Positions 1 through 11,951 are shown, counted from the stretch's first letter. The stretch: DNA of 64,000 nucleotides from Amycolatopsis alba DSM 44262 (GCF_000384215.1 NZ_KB913032.1:2435665-2499664), one strand, 5' to 3'. The notes: generated from the sequence alone by a model not told the origin. A program made the numbers and translations.

Positions 1-107
1 ACGATCCGGACCTGGCCCTGGTGATCTACACCGCCGAGCCCGGCTCCGAAAGCGAGCGGGCGCTCGGCCTGCTCGCCAGCTGGGTCGCCGATCCCGCGCA
101 CGCCTGA
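1..107 (+). CDS. C-terminal end of a probable MmyB-type transcriptional regulator (5' truncated)
   Basis: Only the last 34 codons lie in the window, ending in TGA at 105-107. The visible tail includes VIYTAEPGSESERALGLLA and WVADP. This closely resembles the C-terminus of actinobacterial XRE-type regulators that carry an MmyB-like ligand-binding domain, which typically end in a YTAEPGSxSExALxLLASW pattern. The helix-turn-helix part would lie upstream of the window. The assignment rests on a short tail, so the family is likely but not certain. Confidence 0.6.
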   Translation, partial: DPDLALVIYTAEPGSESERALGLLASWVADPAHA

Positions 108-154
108 ACCCGCTCGGCGCCGAAACTGTCGGTGCGCGGGTTCATGATGGACCC

Positions 155-1672
155 ATGTTGCTCACCGCGGTGGTGACCGCGTCGGCCGAACTGGCCGCCA
201 CGAGGTCCAGGAAGGCGAAGATCGCCACCCTGGCCGCACTGCTGCGCGCCGCGGGCGAGCTGGAGCTTCCCGCGGTCGTCGCGTTCCTCACCGGACAGCC
301 GACGCAGGGCCGCGTCGGCACCGGCTGGCGGACCCTGGCCGAGCTGAACGCGGCTCCGGCCGCCGAGCCGTCGTTGACCGTGGCCGAGGTCGACACGGCG
401 CTCGGCACGGTGGGAGCGGCGTCCGGCTCCGGCTCGGTGAAGCTGCGCGCGGACACCTTGCGGGCGCTGTTCACCAAGATGACGAAGAACGAGCAGGAGT
501 TCCTGTTCCGGCTGCTCACCGGCGAGCTGCGGCAGGGCGCGCTCGAAGGGATCATGGTGGACGCCATCGCGGCGGCGGCCGAGATCCCGGCCGAGGAGGT
601 CCGGCGGGCCTTCATGCTGTCCGGGCAGCTGCCGGTGACGGGCCTCGCCGCGATGACCGGCGGCCGGGAACGGCTGGCGGAGTTCAAGCTGGCGCTGGGC
701 AGGCCGATCCGGCCCATGCTGGCGTCGCCGGCGGAGTCGCTGGAAGAGGCTGTCACCGAGCACGCCGAGGCGCTGGTCGAGTACAAAATGGACGGTGCGC
801 GGATCCAGGTCCACCGCGACGGCGACGAGGTGCACGTCTACACGCGGACGTTGCGGGAGATCACCGGCAGCGTCGGCGAACTGGTGGACCTCGTGCGCTC
901 ACTGCCTTGCACGTCGGTGGTACTCGACGGCGAGACGCTGGCCCTGACCGACGACGGCAGGCCGAGACCGTTCCAGGAGACGATGAGCCGGTTCGGGAGC
1001 ACCCGCGAGGAGCAGGTCAAGGCGTTGCTGCTGCGGCCGTACTTCTTCGACTGCCTGCACCTCGACGGCACGGACCTGCTGGACGCGCCACTGTCCGAAC
1101 GGAACGCCGCGCTGCGCGAGGTCGCCGGTGAGCACGTGATCCCCGGCGAGATCGCGCCGTCGTCGGCCGCGGAGGTGCTGGAAGCGGCGATGGCCGCCGG
1201 GCACGAGGGCGTGATGGTCAAGGATCTCGCGTCGCCGTACGCGGCGGGCCGCCGCGGGCGCGCGTGGCTCAAGGTGAAACCGGTGCACACGATCGACCTG
1301 GTCGTACTCGCCGCGGAATGGGGTCACGGCAGGCGCACCGGCACGCTGTCGAACCTGCATCTCGGCGCGCGCGACCCCGGCGGCGGGCCGCCGATCATGG
1401 TCGGCAAGACGTTCAAGGGCATGACGGACGAACTGCTGGCTTGGCAGACGAAGACGTTCCAGGAGATCGAAACGCATCGAACGGACTGGGCGGTGCACGT
1501 GCGGCCGGAACTCGTCGTCGAAATCGAACTCGACGGAGCCCAGGTCAGCACGCGGTATCCGGGTGGGCTGGCGCTGCGCTTCGCGCGGGTCGTGCGGTAC
1601 CGGCCGGACAAGGAGGCCGCCGACGCCGACACCATCGACACCGTCCGCGGCCTCCTCAAACCCGGCAGTTAG
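155..1672 (+). CDS. ATP-dependent DNA ligase (LigB-like)
   Basis: The 505-residue protein should seal nicks in duplex DNA using ATP, through a lysyl-AMP intermediate. Residues about 1-180 form the helical N-terminal DNA ligase domain. The nucleotidyltransferase motif I is EYKMDGARIQVH, with the adenylated lysine at K211. Motif III (LDGETLAL), motif IV (HEGVMVK) and motif V (RAWLKVKP) follow, and an OB-fold domain makes up the C-terminus. Length and architecture match mycobacterial LigB (about 507 residues), which is an accessory ligase rather than the essential NAD-dependent LigA. The ATG at 155 gives the expected N-terminus. No repair partner such as Ku is adjacent. A run of palindromes separates it from the convergent secreted-protein genes. 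Confidence 0.93.
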   Translation: MLLTAVVTASAELAATRSRKAKIATLAALLRAAGELELPAVVAFLTGQPTQGRVGTGWRTLAELNAAPAAEPSLTVAEVDTALGTVGAASGSGSVKLRADTLRALFTKMTKNEQEFLFRLLTGELRQGALEGIMVDAIAAAAEIPAEEVRRAFMLSGQLPVTGLAAMTGGRERLAEFKLALGRPIRPMLASPAESLEEAVTEHAEALVEYKMDGARIQVHRDGDEVHVYTRTLREITGSVGELVDLVRSLPCTSVVLDGETLALTDDGRPRPFQETMSRFGSTREEQVKALLLRPYFFDCLHLDGTDLLDAPLSERNAALREVAGEHVIPGEIAPSSAAEVLEAAMAAGHEGVMVKDLASPYAAGRRGRAWLKVKPVHTIDLVVLAAEWGHGRRTGTLSNLHLGARDPGGGPPIMVGKTFKGMTDELLAWQTKTFQEIETHRTDWAVHVRPELVVEIELDGAQVSTRYPGGLALRFARVVRYRPDKEAADADTIDTVRGLLKPGS

Positions 1673-1713
1673 TCCTCTGGATGCGGTCCTTGCGCGCGCG
1701 ACGGCCGCCGTCA

Positions 1714-1770
1714 GTGTCGCGAAAGCCACTTTCGGGACATCAGACGTCGCGAAAGTGGCTTTCGCGACAC
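1714..1770. repeat. Intergenic palindrome, family A (GCGAAAGCCACTTTCG type)
   Basis: Arms of 21 bases at 1714-1734 and 1750-1770 are perfect reverse complements around a 15-base loop. The arm begins GTGTCGCGAAAGCCACTTT. A second copy of the element lies at 25485-25541. It sits between two convergent genes, so it could act as a bidirectional terminator in RNA from either strand. There is no T-tract. Confidence 0.85.
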
Positions 1771-1805
1771 GCCTGACCCTCTACCTGGGACACCGGCGTC
1801 GGCAC

Positions 1806-1861
1806 GGGTGGTCGTGAGTGGCAAGTGGGGTCAGAACACGAATCGCCACTCACGACCACCC
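1806..1861. repeat. Intergenic palindrome, family B (GTCGTGAGTGGC type)
   Basis: Seventeen-base perfect arms lie at 1806-1822 and 1845-1861, of the form GGTCGTGAGTGGC paired with GCCACTCACGACC. The loop contains GTCAGAACACGAATC. The related copy at 25685-25730 preserves this loop as GCCAGAACCCGAAAC. Like family A, it lies in the convergent gap between the DNA ligase and the secreted-protein pair. Confidence 0.85.
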
Positions 1862-1915
1862 TGGACCCACCGCCCACCGCCGCGTTTCGTCACCTGCTTG
1901 CGAGGACGAAACGCA

Positions 1916-2293
1916 TCAGTAGCAGCGATCCGACGAGATCTTGTAGGTGTAGTTGTTCGAGAGGTTGGAAGTCACCTCGAACCGGATCTTGTGATACACC
2001 GGCGGCTCCCCGAGCACGCCGTGCTTGACGGTGTGCTCCTTGCCCGGCGCGATGGCCCCGCTCCAGAGGCCCTTGTCGAAGGTGTCGTCGATGATCTGGA
2101 CGAGCATTCCCCGGTAGTCGTGGTTGTGCACGGTGATGTCGATGCTCTGCCCCGCGCTCACCTCGACGACCTTGGTCGACGCGCCCATCAGCGGCCCGCC
2201 CTCACAGACCTTCGACGCCGCCGAAGCGGACGGTGCCATCAGCAGGGTGCCAGCCAGCGCGACCGGGACGACGGTGAGCAGTTTCTTGTTCAT
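1916..2293 (-). CDS. Small secreted protein, unknown function (second of a coupled pair)
   Basis: The product is 125 residues. Residues 1-25 are a clear signal peptide: MNKKLL, a hydrophobic stretch, then cleavage after PSASA. The mature part of about 100 residues contains two cysteines (one near the new N-terminus, one in the final DRCY) and should be exported and possibly disulfide-bonded. Its ATG overlaps the stop codon of the upstream gene by ATGA, so translation is probably coupled. I do not recognise a domain. The C-terminal half (HTVKHGV, IRFEVTSN) looks like a small beta-rich fold. Upstream in-frame codons exist but encode no signal peptide, so the ATG at 2293 is preferred. Confidence 0.75.
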   Translation of the reverse strand: MNKKLLTVVPVALAGTLLMAPSASAASKVCEGGPLMGASTKVVEVSAGQSIDITVHNHDYRGMLVQIIDDTFDKGLWSGAIAPGKEHTVKHGVLGEPPVYHKIRFEVTSNLSNNYTYKISSDRCY

Positions 2294-2631
2294 CGGTTCC
2301 CCACAACGGTTTTGACGACATTGGACTGGACGGCCAGGTCGAGGCCGATTTTCAGGTTCCCCCCGCAATAGGCCTTCTCGCCGTTCTTGAAATGCACCGT
2401 CAGATCCCCGGCGCATTCGAAGACCTTGACGTCCCAGGTGCGGGTGCCCGGCTTCAGGCAGATCGCGTCCTTCCCGGCCCGGCGCATCCAGCCGTGATAG
2501 CCGGATTCACAGGTAATGATCGGATCACTGCCCGAAGCGGGCGCCGGAGCCGCCTGCGCGGCGGTGACCGGCAGGAGCGCCACGGTGAGCGTGGCCCCGG
2601 CCAGTGCGGCGACCTTGACGTACGGACGCAT
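2290..2631 (-). CDS. Small secreted cysteine-containing protein, unknown function (first of a coupled pair)
   Basis: The product is 113 residues. It begins MRPYVKVAALAGATLTVALL and has an Ala-rich cleavage region near residue 28, a typical Sec signal peptide. The mature chain has four cysteines (ITCESGY, DAICLKPG, VFECAGD, KAYCGGN), suggesting two disulfides. It shares size, export and context with the gene at 1916-2293, whose start codon overlaps its stop. The two may be partners or diverged paralogues. An upstream in-frame extension to about 2724 would bury the signal peptide and was rejected. The function is unknown. Confidence 0.75.
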   Translation of the reverse strand: MRPYVKVAALAGATLTVALLPVTAAQAAPAPASGSDPIITCESGYHGWMRRAGKDAICLKPGTRTWDVKVFECAGDLTVHFKNGEKAYCGGNLKIGLDLAVQSNVVKTVVGNR

Positions 2632-2811
2632 GGATTCCCTTTCCGCGAATAATGTGAGAGTGTTTCGGAAAATCCCCTTCCGGAATTCCCGAACGCCGAT
2701 GACGTTAAAGGCGACGGCGGCCACTCGGAAAGCGATTCACGGCCGCGAAATGGCCATGGCCGCCGGAACAATGTCCACGCAGGTCAGCGCTTTGGCCACC
2801 GGCGCCGAAGG

Positions 2812-3624
2812 TCAAATGACGCGGACCGAGAAGAACACGGCACGGGTGTTCGGCAACAGAATGTGCCCTTGGTCGTCGGCCATCTTCCAGTACACCTGGC
2901 AATGCCCTGGACTGTCCGGCGCGCGGACCTCGACGGAGACGCGCACGTGTTCGCCGGGAGCGGTCTGCGGGACGGGCACGCGTTCGGGAGTGCCGCATTC
3001 GCCGGGGTTGCCGAACGAACCGGCGCGGACCAGATAGCGGCCGACCCATCCGACCGTTCCCGCGTTCCGGAACTCCCAGGTCTTCACGAAGGTCGATCCG
3101 GCCGCGACCTCGCTGCCGTCGGGCACGGTCACGTCGGCGACGAACTCGGACGCGTCACCGACCGGAGCGGCGGGCTCGGAACCGAAAGGAGCGGCGAACA
3201 CGAACACCAGCGCCGCGACGAGCACGAGTGCCACGGCCCCGGCGAGGACGAACGCCGTCCGCCGCGAACGCTCCGGAACCGGTTCGGGCGCCGCACCGGT
3301 CAGCGCGTCCCGCGCGCGTTCCCACTCGCCGCGCCATTCGTGACGGACCTCGTCCTCGTCACCGCCGAGCACCCCGGCGGCCAGCACGCGGACGAACTCC
3401 CAAGAGGTCTCCCAGCTGGGCAGGCGCTCTCCGCGAGCGGCGGCCGAAAGCGCCGACTTCGACGCGAGCGCGCCGTACTCGTCGCGCATCCGATCGTAGG
3501 ACGGGTCACCGGCGGCGCGTTTCAGCTCCCACAGCCGTCGCGCGAACCCGGCGACGGGTCCGCTGTCCTCCGCCGGACCCCGCGCGACCCGCCCGCGGCG
3601 TCCGGGCCTGCGCTCGACGTCCAT
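2812..3624 (-). CDS. HTH-domain membrane protein with extracytoplasmic NBR1-type Ig-like domain
   Basis: The product is 270 residues. Residues about 15-85 resemble an XRE-like helix-turn-helix region (FARRLWELKRAAGDPSYDRM, then ALSAAARGERLPSWE). A single transmembrane helix at about 125-145 (FVLAGAVALVLVAALVFVFA) follows. The outside part carries an NBR1-Ig-like fold with the hallmark KTWEFRNAGTVGW and two cysteines (GECG and HCQVYW). The architecture, DNA-binding-like head plus membrane anchor plus Ig-like tail, recurs in actinomycetes, and its role is not established. It may be a membrane-tethered regulator or sensor. The start at 3624 places the HTH close to the N-terminus. The gene is divergent from the Pr6Pr gene. 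Confidence 0.8.
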   Translation of the reverse strand: MDVERRPGRRGRVARGPAEDSGPVAGFARRLWELKRAAGDPSYDRMRDEYGALASKSALSAAARGERLPSWETSWEFVRVLAAGVLGGDEDEVRHEWRGEWERARDALTGAAPEPVPERSRRTAFVLAGAVALVLVAALVFVFAAPFGSEPAAPVGDASEFVADVTVPDGSEVAAGSTFVKTWEFRNAGTVGWVGRYLVRAGSFGNPGECGTPERVPVPQTAPGEHVRVSVEVRAPDSPGHCQVYWKMADDQGHILLPNTRAVFFSVRVI

Positions 3625-4411
3625 CGTTTCCCACGATATGACCCGGTGGCCGGGACGGCCCGGCGCCGTCCCGACCCCGATCGAGTGGCGGCGGGTGGTG
3701 GTGACGGGACGTTCCGGTGTGATCACCCATAAAGTAGGCAGAATGCAGGCTTCCAAGATCGCGCGTGCCTGGTTCGGCGCGACCGCGCTGGTGGTGATCG
3801 CCGGTCTCGCCGCCCAGATCCCGGTCTCGGCAGGCACCGAGGGCGGCAGCTTCCACACCCCGGCCGGACGGGTGGCCAACCTGCTGGCCTTCTTCACCAT
3901 CGACTCGAACATCCTGGTCGGCGTCGGCAGCCTGCTGCTCGCGCTCGGCGTCGCCGGCCGGTCGACGCTGTTCGGCGTGCTGCGGCTCACCGGCCTCGTC
4001 GGCATCACCGTGACCGGGGTCGTCTTCCAGGTCGCGCTCGCCGACCTCTACGAACTGCACGGCTGGGCGGTTTTCGCCGACACGATGCTGCACAAGGTGT
4101 CACCGCTGATGTGCGTCGCGGGCTGGCTGCTGTTCGGGCCGCGCGGCCAGCTCTCGTGGCGGATCCTGTCGTGGTCGCTGCTGTACCCGCTGGGCTGGCT
4201 CGCGGTCACGCTGGTGCGCGGCGCGATCATCGGGTTCTACCCGTACCCGTTCGTCGACCCCGGCATCAACGGTTACGGCGGGGTCGCGTTCAACTGCGTG
4301 CTGATCGGCGTGCTGTTCATCGGTCTCGCGGCGGCGGCGGTCGGTTTCGACCGCACCTTCAACCGCCGCGACGAACCGGACGACTACCTGGCCCCTGACC
4401 CGGTGGATGAA

Positions 4412-7672
<3,261 letters not shown>

Positions 7673-7696
7673 TTTCCGCGCCCTGGAAGCACTAAG

Positions 7697-8737
7697 GTGC
7701 GTCGGGTGAGACGTCTGAGACGGATCGTGGCGGCGGCGATGGACCGCCGCCACGCGGAAAACGGGGAAATCGCCGCACTGCGATCCACCCTCGCGGACCA
7801 GGCCGCGGAACTCGATCGCCTGCGCGCGGTGCTGGAGCACCACACCGCCTGGCTCGAAGACCACGGCGGGGCCTTGCGGGACGGCGACGCGCGCACCACC
7901 ACCGTCGAAGCCGGCCAGGAAGCCCTTGGCTCACGGCAGGAAGCGCTCGACGGCTGGCTCGAAAGCCATGACATCGCTTTCGAGGGCCTGCACCTCCGGA
8001 CTGGGCAACTCGAAGCGGCCCGCGCCGTCCAGACCTTCACCCAGTGGCTCGAACAGCGGGAACTCGCCGCCACGCCGAAGATCTCGGTCGTGCTGCCGAC
8101 CCACGATCGCGCCGCGCTGCTGCCCCGCGCGATCGAGTCGGTCCGGGCACAGCGTTATGGCAACTGGGAACTGATCGTCGTCGACGACGCCAGCGCGGAC
8201 TCCACGCCCAAGGTGCTCGCGGCCCTCGAAGACCCGCGTATCCGCGCGATCCGCGTGGCGCACAACCGGGTCAGCGCCGCACGCAACGTGGGCCTCGCCG
8301 CGGCGACCGGCGACGTCATCGCCTATCTCGACGACGACAACACCATGCATCCCTTGTGGCTCAAGGCTTTGGCGTGGACGTTCGGCGACCATCCGGAGAT
8401 CACCGCCGCGTACGGCGGGTACGTCATCGACGATGTCGAAGGGCTGCCGAGGCTGCTGCTGAAGCCGTACAGCCGCGAAGCACTGCTCAAGGAGAATCTC
8501 GCCGACACCGGCGCCGTCGCCCATCGCGCGGGCCTCGAAGAAGCCCGCTTCGACGAGTCACTGGTCGAAATGGACGACTGGGATCTCCTGCTGAGCCTCA
8601 CCGCGGACCGCGACCCGCTGGTCGTCCCGGCGATCTCCTGTTTCTATTCCACGGCCGCGCCGGACCGCCTTTCGGGCGGTCCTACCCACGACGCCGATTT
8701 CGCCGCGGTGCGAAGGAAGCACGGGGAGTCCTCTTAG
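7697..8737 (+). CDS. Family 2 glycosyltransferase with N-terminal coiled coil
   Basis: The product is 346 residues. Residues 1-110 are charged and heptad-like (AALRSTLADQAAELDRLRAV), predicting a coiled coil that may mediate oligomerisation. Residues about 120-345 are a GT-A domain: ISVVLPTHDRAALLPRAIES, IVVDDASADSTPKV, then AYLDDDNTMHP, in which the DDD replaces the usual DxD metal site. The sugar donor and acceptor are unknown. A GTG at 7697 or at 7706 could start it; neither has a strong ribosome-binding site. The stop codon lies inside the terminator hairpin. Confidence 0.85.
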   Translation: MRRVRRLRRIVAAAMDRRHAENGEIAALRSTLADQAAELDRLRAVLEHHTAWLEDHGGALRDGDARTTTVEAGQEALGSRQEALDGWLESHDIAFEGLHLRTGQLEAARAVQTFTQWLEQRELAATPKISVVLPTHDRAALLPRAIESVRAQRYGNWELIVVDDASADSTPKVLAALEDPRIRAIRVAHNRVSAARNVGLAAATGDVIAYLDDDNTMHPLWLKALAWTFGDHPEITAAYGGYVIDDVEGLPRLLLKPYSREALLKENLADTGAVAHRAGLEEARFDESLVEMDDWDLLLSLTADRDPLVVPAISCFYSTAAPDRLSGGPTHDADFAAVRRKHGESS

Positions 8738-8760
8738 GACTGTCCCAAGAGGACTCCCCG
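8722..8760. terminator. Bidirectional terminator hairpin overlapping a stop codon
   Basis: A perfect 14-bp stem (CGGGGAGTCCTCTT at 8722-8735 with its complement at 8747-8760) encloses an 11-base loop. It lies between the convergent glycosyltransferase and PhoH genes. The left arm contains the last codons of the glycosyltransferase and runs into its TAG stop. Confidence 0.85.
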
Positions 8761-8765
8761 ATCGG

Positions 8766-10157
8766 CTATCCGTGGTCCTCCAGCATCTCGGTGACGAGCG
8801 CCGCGATCGGCGAGCGCTCGGACCGGGTCAGCGTGACATGCGCGAACAGCGGGTGACCCTTCAGCTTCTCGATCACCGCCGAGACACCGTCGTGCCGCCC
8901 GACCCGCAGGTTGTCGCGCTGCGCGACGTCATGCGTGAGCACGACCCGTGAAGCCGTGCCGAGCCGCGAAAGCACGGTCAGGAGCACGTTGCGCTCCAAG
9001 GACTGCGCCTCGTCGACGATGACGAACGTGTCGTGTAGCGACCGGCCGCGGATATGGGTCAGTGGGAGCACCTCGAGCATCCCGCGGTCGAAGACCTCGT
9101 CGAGGACGTCCTGGCTGACCAGCCCGCCGAGGGTGTCGAACACCGCCTGCGCCCACGGCTGCATCTTCTCGCTCTCGGAACCGGGCAGGTAGCCCAGTTC
9201 CTGGCCGCCGACCGCGTACACCGGCCGGAAGACCACCACCTTGCGATGCTGGCGGCGTTCCATCACCGATTCCAGCCCCGCGCAGAGCGCGAGCGCCGAC
9301 TTCCCGGTTCCGGCGCGGCCGCCCAGCGAGATGATGCCGACGTCGGAGTCCAGCAGGAGATCCAGCGCCACCCGCTGCTCGGCCGACCGGCCGTGCAGGC
9401 CGAACGCCTCCTTGTCACCCCGCACGAGCCGGATCCGCTTGTCCGCGGTGACCCGGCCCAGGGCGCTCGAACTGCCCGCGAGCAGCCTCAGACCGGTGTG
9501 ACAGGGCAGCTCACCGACCTCGGGCATCCCGAACTCCGCCGGATCCGCGGAAGACCCGCTGAACAGCGCGTCGACCAGGGTCTGCGGGACGTCCACGTCC
9601 GCCATCCCCGTCCAGCCCGAAGGCGTCACCTCCTGCGCGCGGTACTCGTCGGCTTCCAGGCCGACGGCGCCCGCTTTGACCCGCAGGGGGATGTCCTTCG
9701 TCACCAGCGTGACCGACGCGTGTTCCGCCGCCAGGTTGAGCGCACAGGCGAGGATGCGGTGGTCGTTGGAGTCGGTGCGGAAACCGACCGGGAGCACCGT
9801 GGGATCGGAGTGGTTCAACTCCACCTGCAGGGTGCCGCCGTGCTCACCGATCGGGATCGGCGCGTCGAGCCTGCCGTGCTGACGACGCAGGTCGTCGAGC
9901 ATGCGAAGCGCTTCGCGCGCGAACCACCCCAGTTCGGGGTGGTGACGTTTCGCCTCCAGTTCACTGATGACGACCAGCGGGAGCACGACCGCGTGTTCGG
10001 CGAAACGGGTCACCGACCAGGGGTCAGAGAGCAGGACCGACGTGTCGAGCACGTAAGTGGACCGCTGGGATTCGGGCGAGATCGAGGCTTTCTCCGGGCC
10101 AGGGGCACCGGTCGAAGAACGGCCAGAGGCCTTGCGGGGTGAACGCTGCGCAGTCAC
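8766..10157 (-). CDS. PhoH family protein with N-terminal PIN domain (PhoH2-type)
   Basis: The product is 463 residues. Residues about 30-165 form a PIN ribonuclease-like domain ([32 protein letters not shown]). Residues about 225-460 form the PhoH P-loop ATPase ([16 protein letters not shown] as Walker [14 protein letters not shown] as Walker B). In mycobacteria PhoH2 acts as an ATP-dependent RNA-unwinding ribonuclease, and the same chemistry is inferred. The GTG at 10157 follows a good GGAG site. An upstream in-frame ATG at 10196 lies inside a hairpin and was not preferred. The long structured leader upstream may regulate it. Confidence 0.9.
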   Translation of the reverse strand: MTAQRSPRKASGRSSTGAPGPEKASISPESQRSTYVLDTSVLLSDPWSVTRFAEHAVVLPLVVISELEAKRHHPELGWFAREALRMLDDLRRQHGRLDAPIPIGEHGGTLQVELNHSDPTVLPVGFRTDSNDHRILACALNLAAEHASVTLVTKDIPLRVKAGAVGLEADEYRAQEVTPSGWTGMADVDVPQTLVDALFSGSSADPAEFGMPEVGELPCHTGLRLLAGSSSALGRVTADKRIRLVRGDKEAFGLHGRSAEQRVALDLLLDSDVGIISLGGRAGTGKSALALCAGLESVMERRQHRKVVVFRPVYAVGGQELGYLPGSESEKMQPWAQAVFDTLGGLVSQDVLDEVFDRGMLEVLPLTHIRGRSLHDTFVIVDEAQSLERNVLLTVLSRLGTASRVVLTHDVAQRDNLRVGRHDGVSAVIEKLKGHPLFAHVTLTRSERSPIAALVTEMLEDHG

Positions 10158-10560
10158 GACGGCATCTCCCTCGTGGGCGTGGCACCACGCCCGCACTCGC
10201 TGGGCCGGGCACCTCCCTGGCTAACCGCTCCTTCTGACGCCTTCGACGTCAGCCGGCACGGCCGCGAGGGCCGGGTGCCGGCCCCCTCGTGCATCCACTG
10301 GGCGGCTGAGCCGCCCTGTCGACAACCGCCACGACCAGGGCCTCCCGTGAGAGTCCGCATGGGACGCGAACTCTCACTTTCGGAAGGTACCTGCGTCCGG
10401 CCGATCGCGCAGGCAGCCACCACGGTGATTCGCCAAACCGTCATCTCACTGTCGGTCGCGTGGCATCAACGCCTGGCCACCATCACCCTGGGTAGTGATG
10501 ATCTCCATTCAGGGACACACGTCGACATGACCCGGATGGATTAACGCGACAGAGGGCGTT
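10158..10560 (-). promoter_or_regulatory. Highly structured leader/intergenic region upstream of phoH
   Basis: No convincing gene is present between PhoH and the small secreted gene (622 bp). Reading from PhoH outwards there are several adjacent hairpins: GGGCGTGG/CCACGCCC at 10178-10195 close to the ribosome-binding site, CTGACG/CGTCAG at about 10234-10252, a long GC stem at about 10254-10282, GGGCGGCT/AGCCGCCC at about 10300-10316, and TGAGAGT/ACTCTCA at about 10348-10376. Consecutive stems in a 5' leader suggest a regulatory RNA. I could not match it to a known riboswitch class. Confidence 0.4.
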
Positions 10561-10779
10561 CACCTGATGGGATCGAGGGTTCTACCACGCTTGGTAGCAG
10601 CCCGCATTTTGTGTCCGCGACAGAGAACCGGACCGAGTGAAATGAACCTTTTTCGCCTCACACAATGGGCTTACGAGACGGTCACAGAGCCTGAATAGCG
10701 AGTAATTTTCTCACTGCGGGACACCCCCACCGGATTCGGTGCCCCCGACCCCCTGAATATCTCTACCTAGGAGTGCGAA

Positions 10780-11028
10780 GTGCTGAAGAAGGCTGGTTTC
10801 GTTTCCGCCGTCGCCGCAGGTCTCATGATGGTCGGCGGGACCGCGTTCGCCGCCACCGGCGACACCACCGGCACCCCGGACCCGACGTTCGGCGACGCCT
10901 ACAACACGTTCATCGAGGGCGGTGGCGCGCTGGGTTACGGCGCTGCCTCGCTGGTCGCCGGCGCCTACACGGGTGTCGTCCTGACCCCGTCGCTCCTGGC
11001 TCACTCGCTGGAGCACCACCACGGCTGA
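10780..11028 (+). CDS. Small secreted protein, unknown function
   Basis: The product is 82 residues. It begins MLKKAGFVSAVAAGLMMVGG and has a signal peptidase site after AFA, leaving a mature peptide of about 58 residues that is Gly/Ala-rich and ends SLEHHHG. There are no cysteines, so it is not a chaplin. A GGAG-like site (taggag) precedes the GTG by a short spacer, and a strong terminator follows at 11045-11077, so this is very likely a monocistronic, well-expressed gene. The long upstream region (10560-10779) holds its promoter. The His-rich end could bind metal, but that is speculation. Confidence 0.75.
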   Translation: MLKKAGFVSAVAAGLMMVGGTAFAATGDTTGTPDPTFGDAYNTFIEGGGALGYGAASLVAGAYTGVVLTPSLLAHSLEHHHG

Positions 11029-11044
11029 TCTTCAGCCTGGACGT

Positions 11045-11077
11045 CGAAGGCCCCGGAAGTGCACTCCGGGGCCTTCG
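11045..11077. terminator. Bidirectional terminator hairpin
   Basis: A perfect 13-bp stem (CGAAGGCCCCGGA at 11045-11057 with its complement at 11065-11077) surrounds a 7-base loop. It lies between the small secreted gene and the convergent prenyl synthase gene. Confidence 0.85.
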
Positions 11078-11088
11078 TCATGCGCGGG

Positions 11089-11865
11089 TCAGGAACCGAA
11101 GCGCCGGTGCCGCCATGCGTAATCGCGCATCGCCCGGAGAAAATCGACCCGGCGGAATGCGGGCCAATAAGCTTCGGTGAACCAGAATTCCGAATGCGCC
11201 GATTGCCAGAGCAGAAATCCGGAAAGCCGCTGCTCACCCGAGGTGCGGATAATCAGATCCGGATCCGGCTGGCCCGAGGTGTACATGTGTTCGGAAATAT
11301 GATCGACGTCCAGGATCTTCGCGAGCTCGCGGATCGAGGTCCCCTCGTCGGCGTGCTGGAGCAGCAGTTTGCGGACCGCGTCGGCGATCTCCTGACGCCC
11401 CCCGTAACCGACCGCGACGTTGACCTCCATCCCGGAACGCCCCTCGGTGCGTTCCGCGGCCGCGCTGAGGGCCTTCGCGACCTCCGGCGGCAGCAGGTCA
11501 AGGGCTCCCACGATGCGGAGCCGCCAGGGTGTCTGCGGCGCGGCGAGCTCGTCGGTGACGTCGGTGATGATCTTCAGCAGAGGGCTCAACTCCTCGGCCG
11601 CGCGGCCGAGGTTGTCGGTCGAGAGCAGCCACATGGTGACGACCTCGACGTCGGCCTCGTTGCACCAGCTCAGGAAGTCGGCGATCTTCTTGGCGCCGGC
11701 GCGATGGCCGTCGGCGACGTCGGTGAAGCCCGCTTCGCGCGCCCAGCGGCGGTTCCCGTCCAGCATGATGGCGATGTGGCGTGGATGGCGCCCCTTGGCC
11801 TGCTGGATCAGGCGCCTGCCGTAGGCGCTGTACAGGACGTCTGACAAGAAGGACCGAAGACTCAC
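11089..11865 (-). CDS. Isoprenyl transferase, short-chain Z-farnesyl diphosphate synthase type
   Basis: The 258-residue cis-prenyltransferase condenses isopentenyl diphosphate onto an allylic primer. Signatures: HIAIMLDGNRRWAREAG with the catalytic aspartate D36, then GHRAGAKKIADFLSW, and DLIIRTSGEQRLSGFLLWQ near the C-terminus. It most resembles mycobacterial Rv1086, which makes omega,E,Z-farnesyl diphosphate as a precursor for decaprenyl phosphate. Its divergent hemolysin III neighbour mirrors Rv1085c. A long-chain product cannot be excluded from sequence alone. The chain is complete, and the ATG at 11865 matches the family N-terminus. Confidence 0.9.
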   Translation of the reverse strand: MSLRSFLSDVLYSAYGRRLIQQAKGRHPRHIAIMLDGNRRWAREAGFTDVADGHRAGAKKIADFLSWCNEADVEVVTMWLLSTDNLGRAAEELSPLLKIITDVTDELAAPQTPWRLRIVGALDLLPPEVAKALSAAAERTEGRSGMEVNVAVGYGGRQEIADAVRKLLLQHADEGTSIRELAKILDVDHISEHMYTSGQPDPDLIIRTSGEQRLSGFLLWQSAHSEFWFTEAYWPAFRRVDFLRAMRDYAWRHRRFGS

Positions 11866-11951
11866 GCCAGTGGAGAGTAGTCACCCCGCGAGCCTCAGTG
11901 GGACGCGCCACGGACACTGGCAAAAAACCTACGGTGCCGTAACCTGGCTGA

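Noticed and set aside
1714..1861. Insertion sequence or transposon ends
   Set aside because: Palindromes are short and carry no transposase; no terminal repeats or target duplications could be seen.
10173..10544. Open plus-strand frame in the phoH leader region
   Set aside because: The product has no recognisable domain, no ribosome-binding site, and it overlies hairpins; regulatory RNA fits better.
10158..10560. Known riboswitch (c-di-AMP, cobalamin or c-di-GMP class)
   Set aside because: I looked for the conserved core sequences on both strands and found only weak, partial resemblances.
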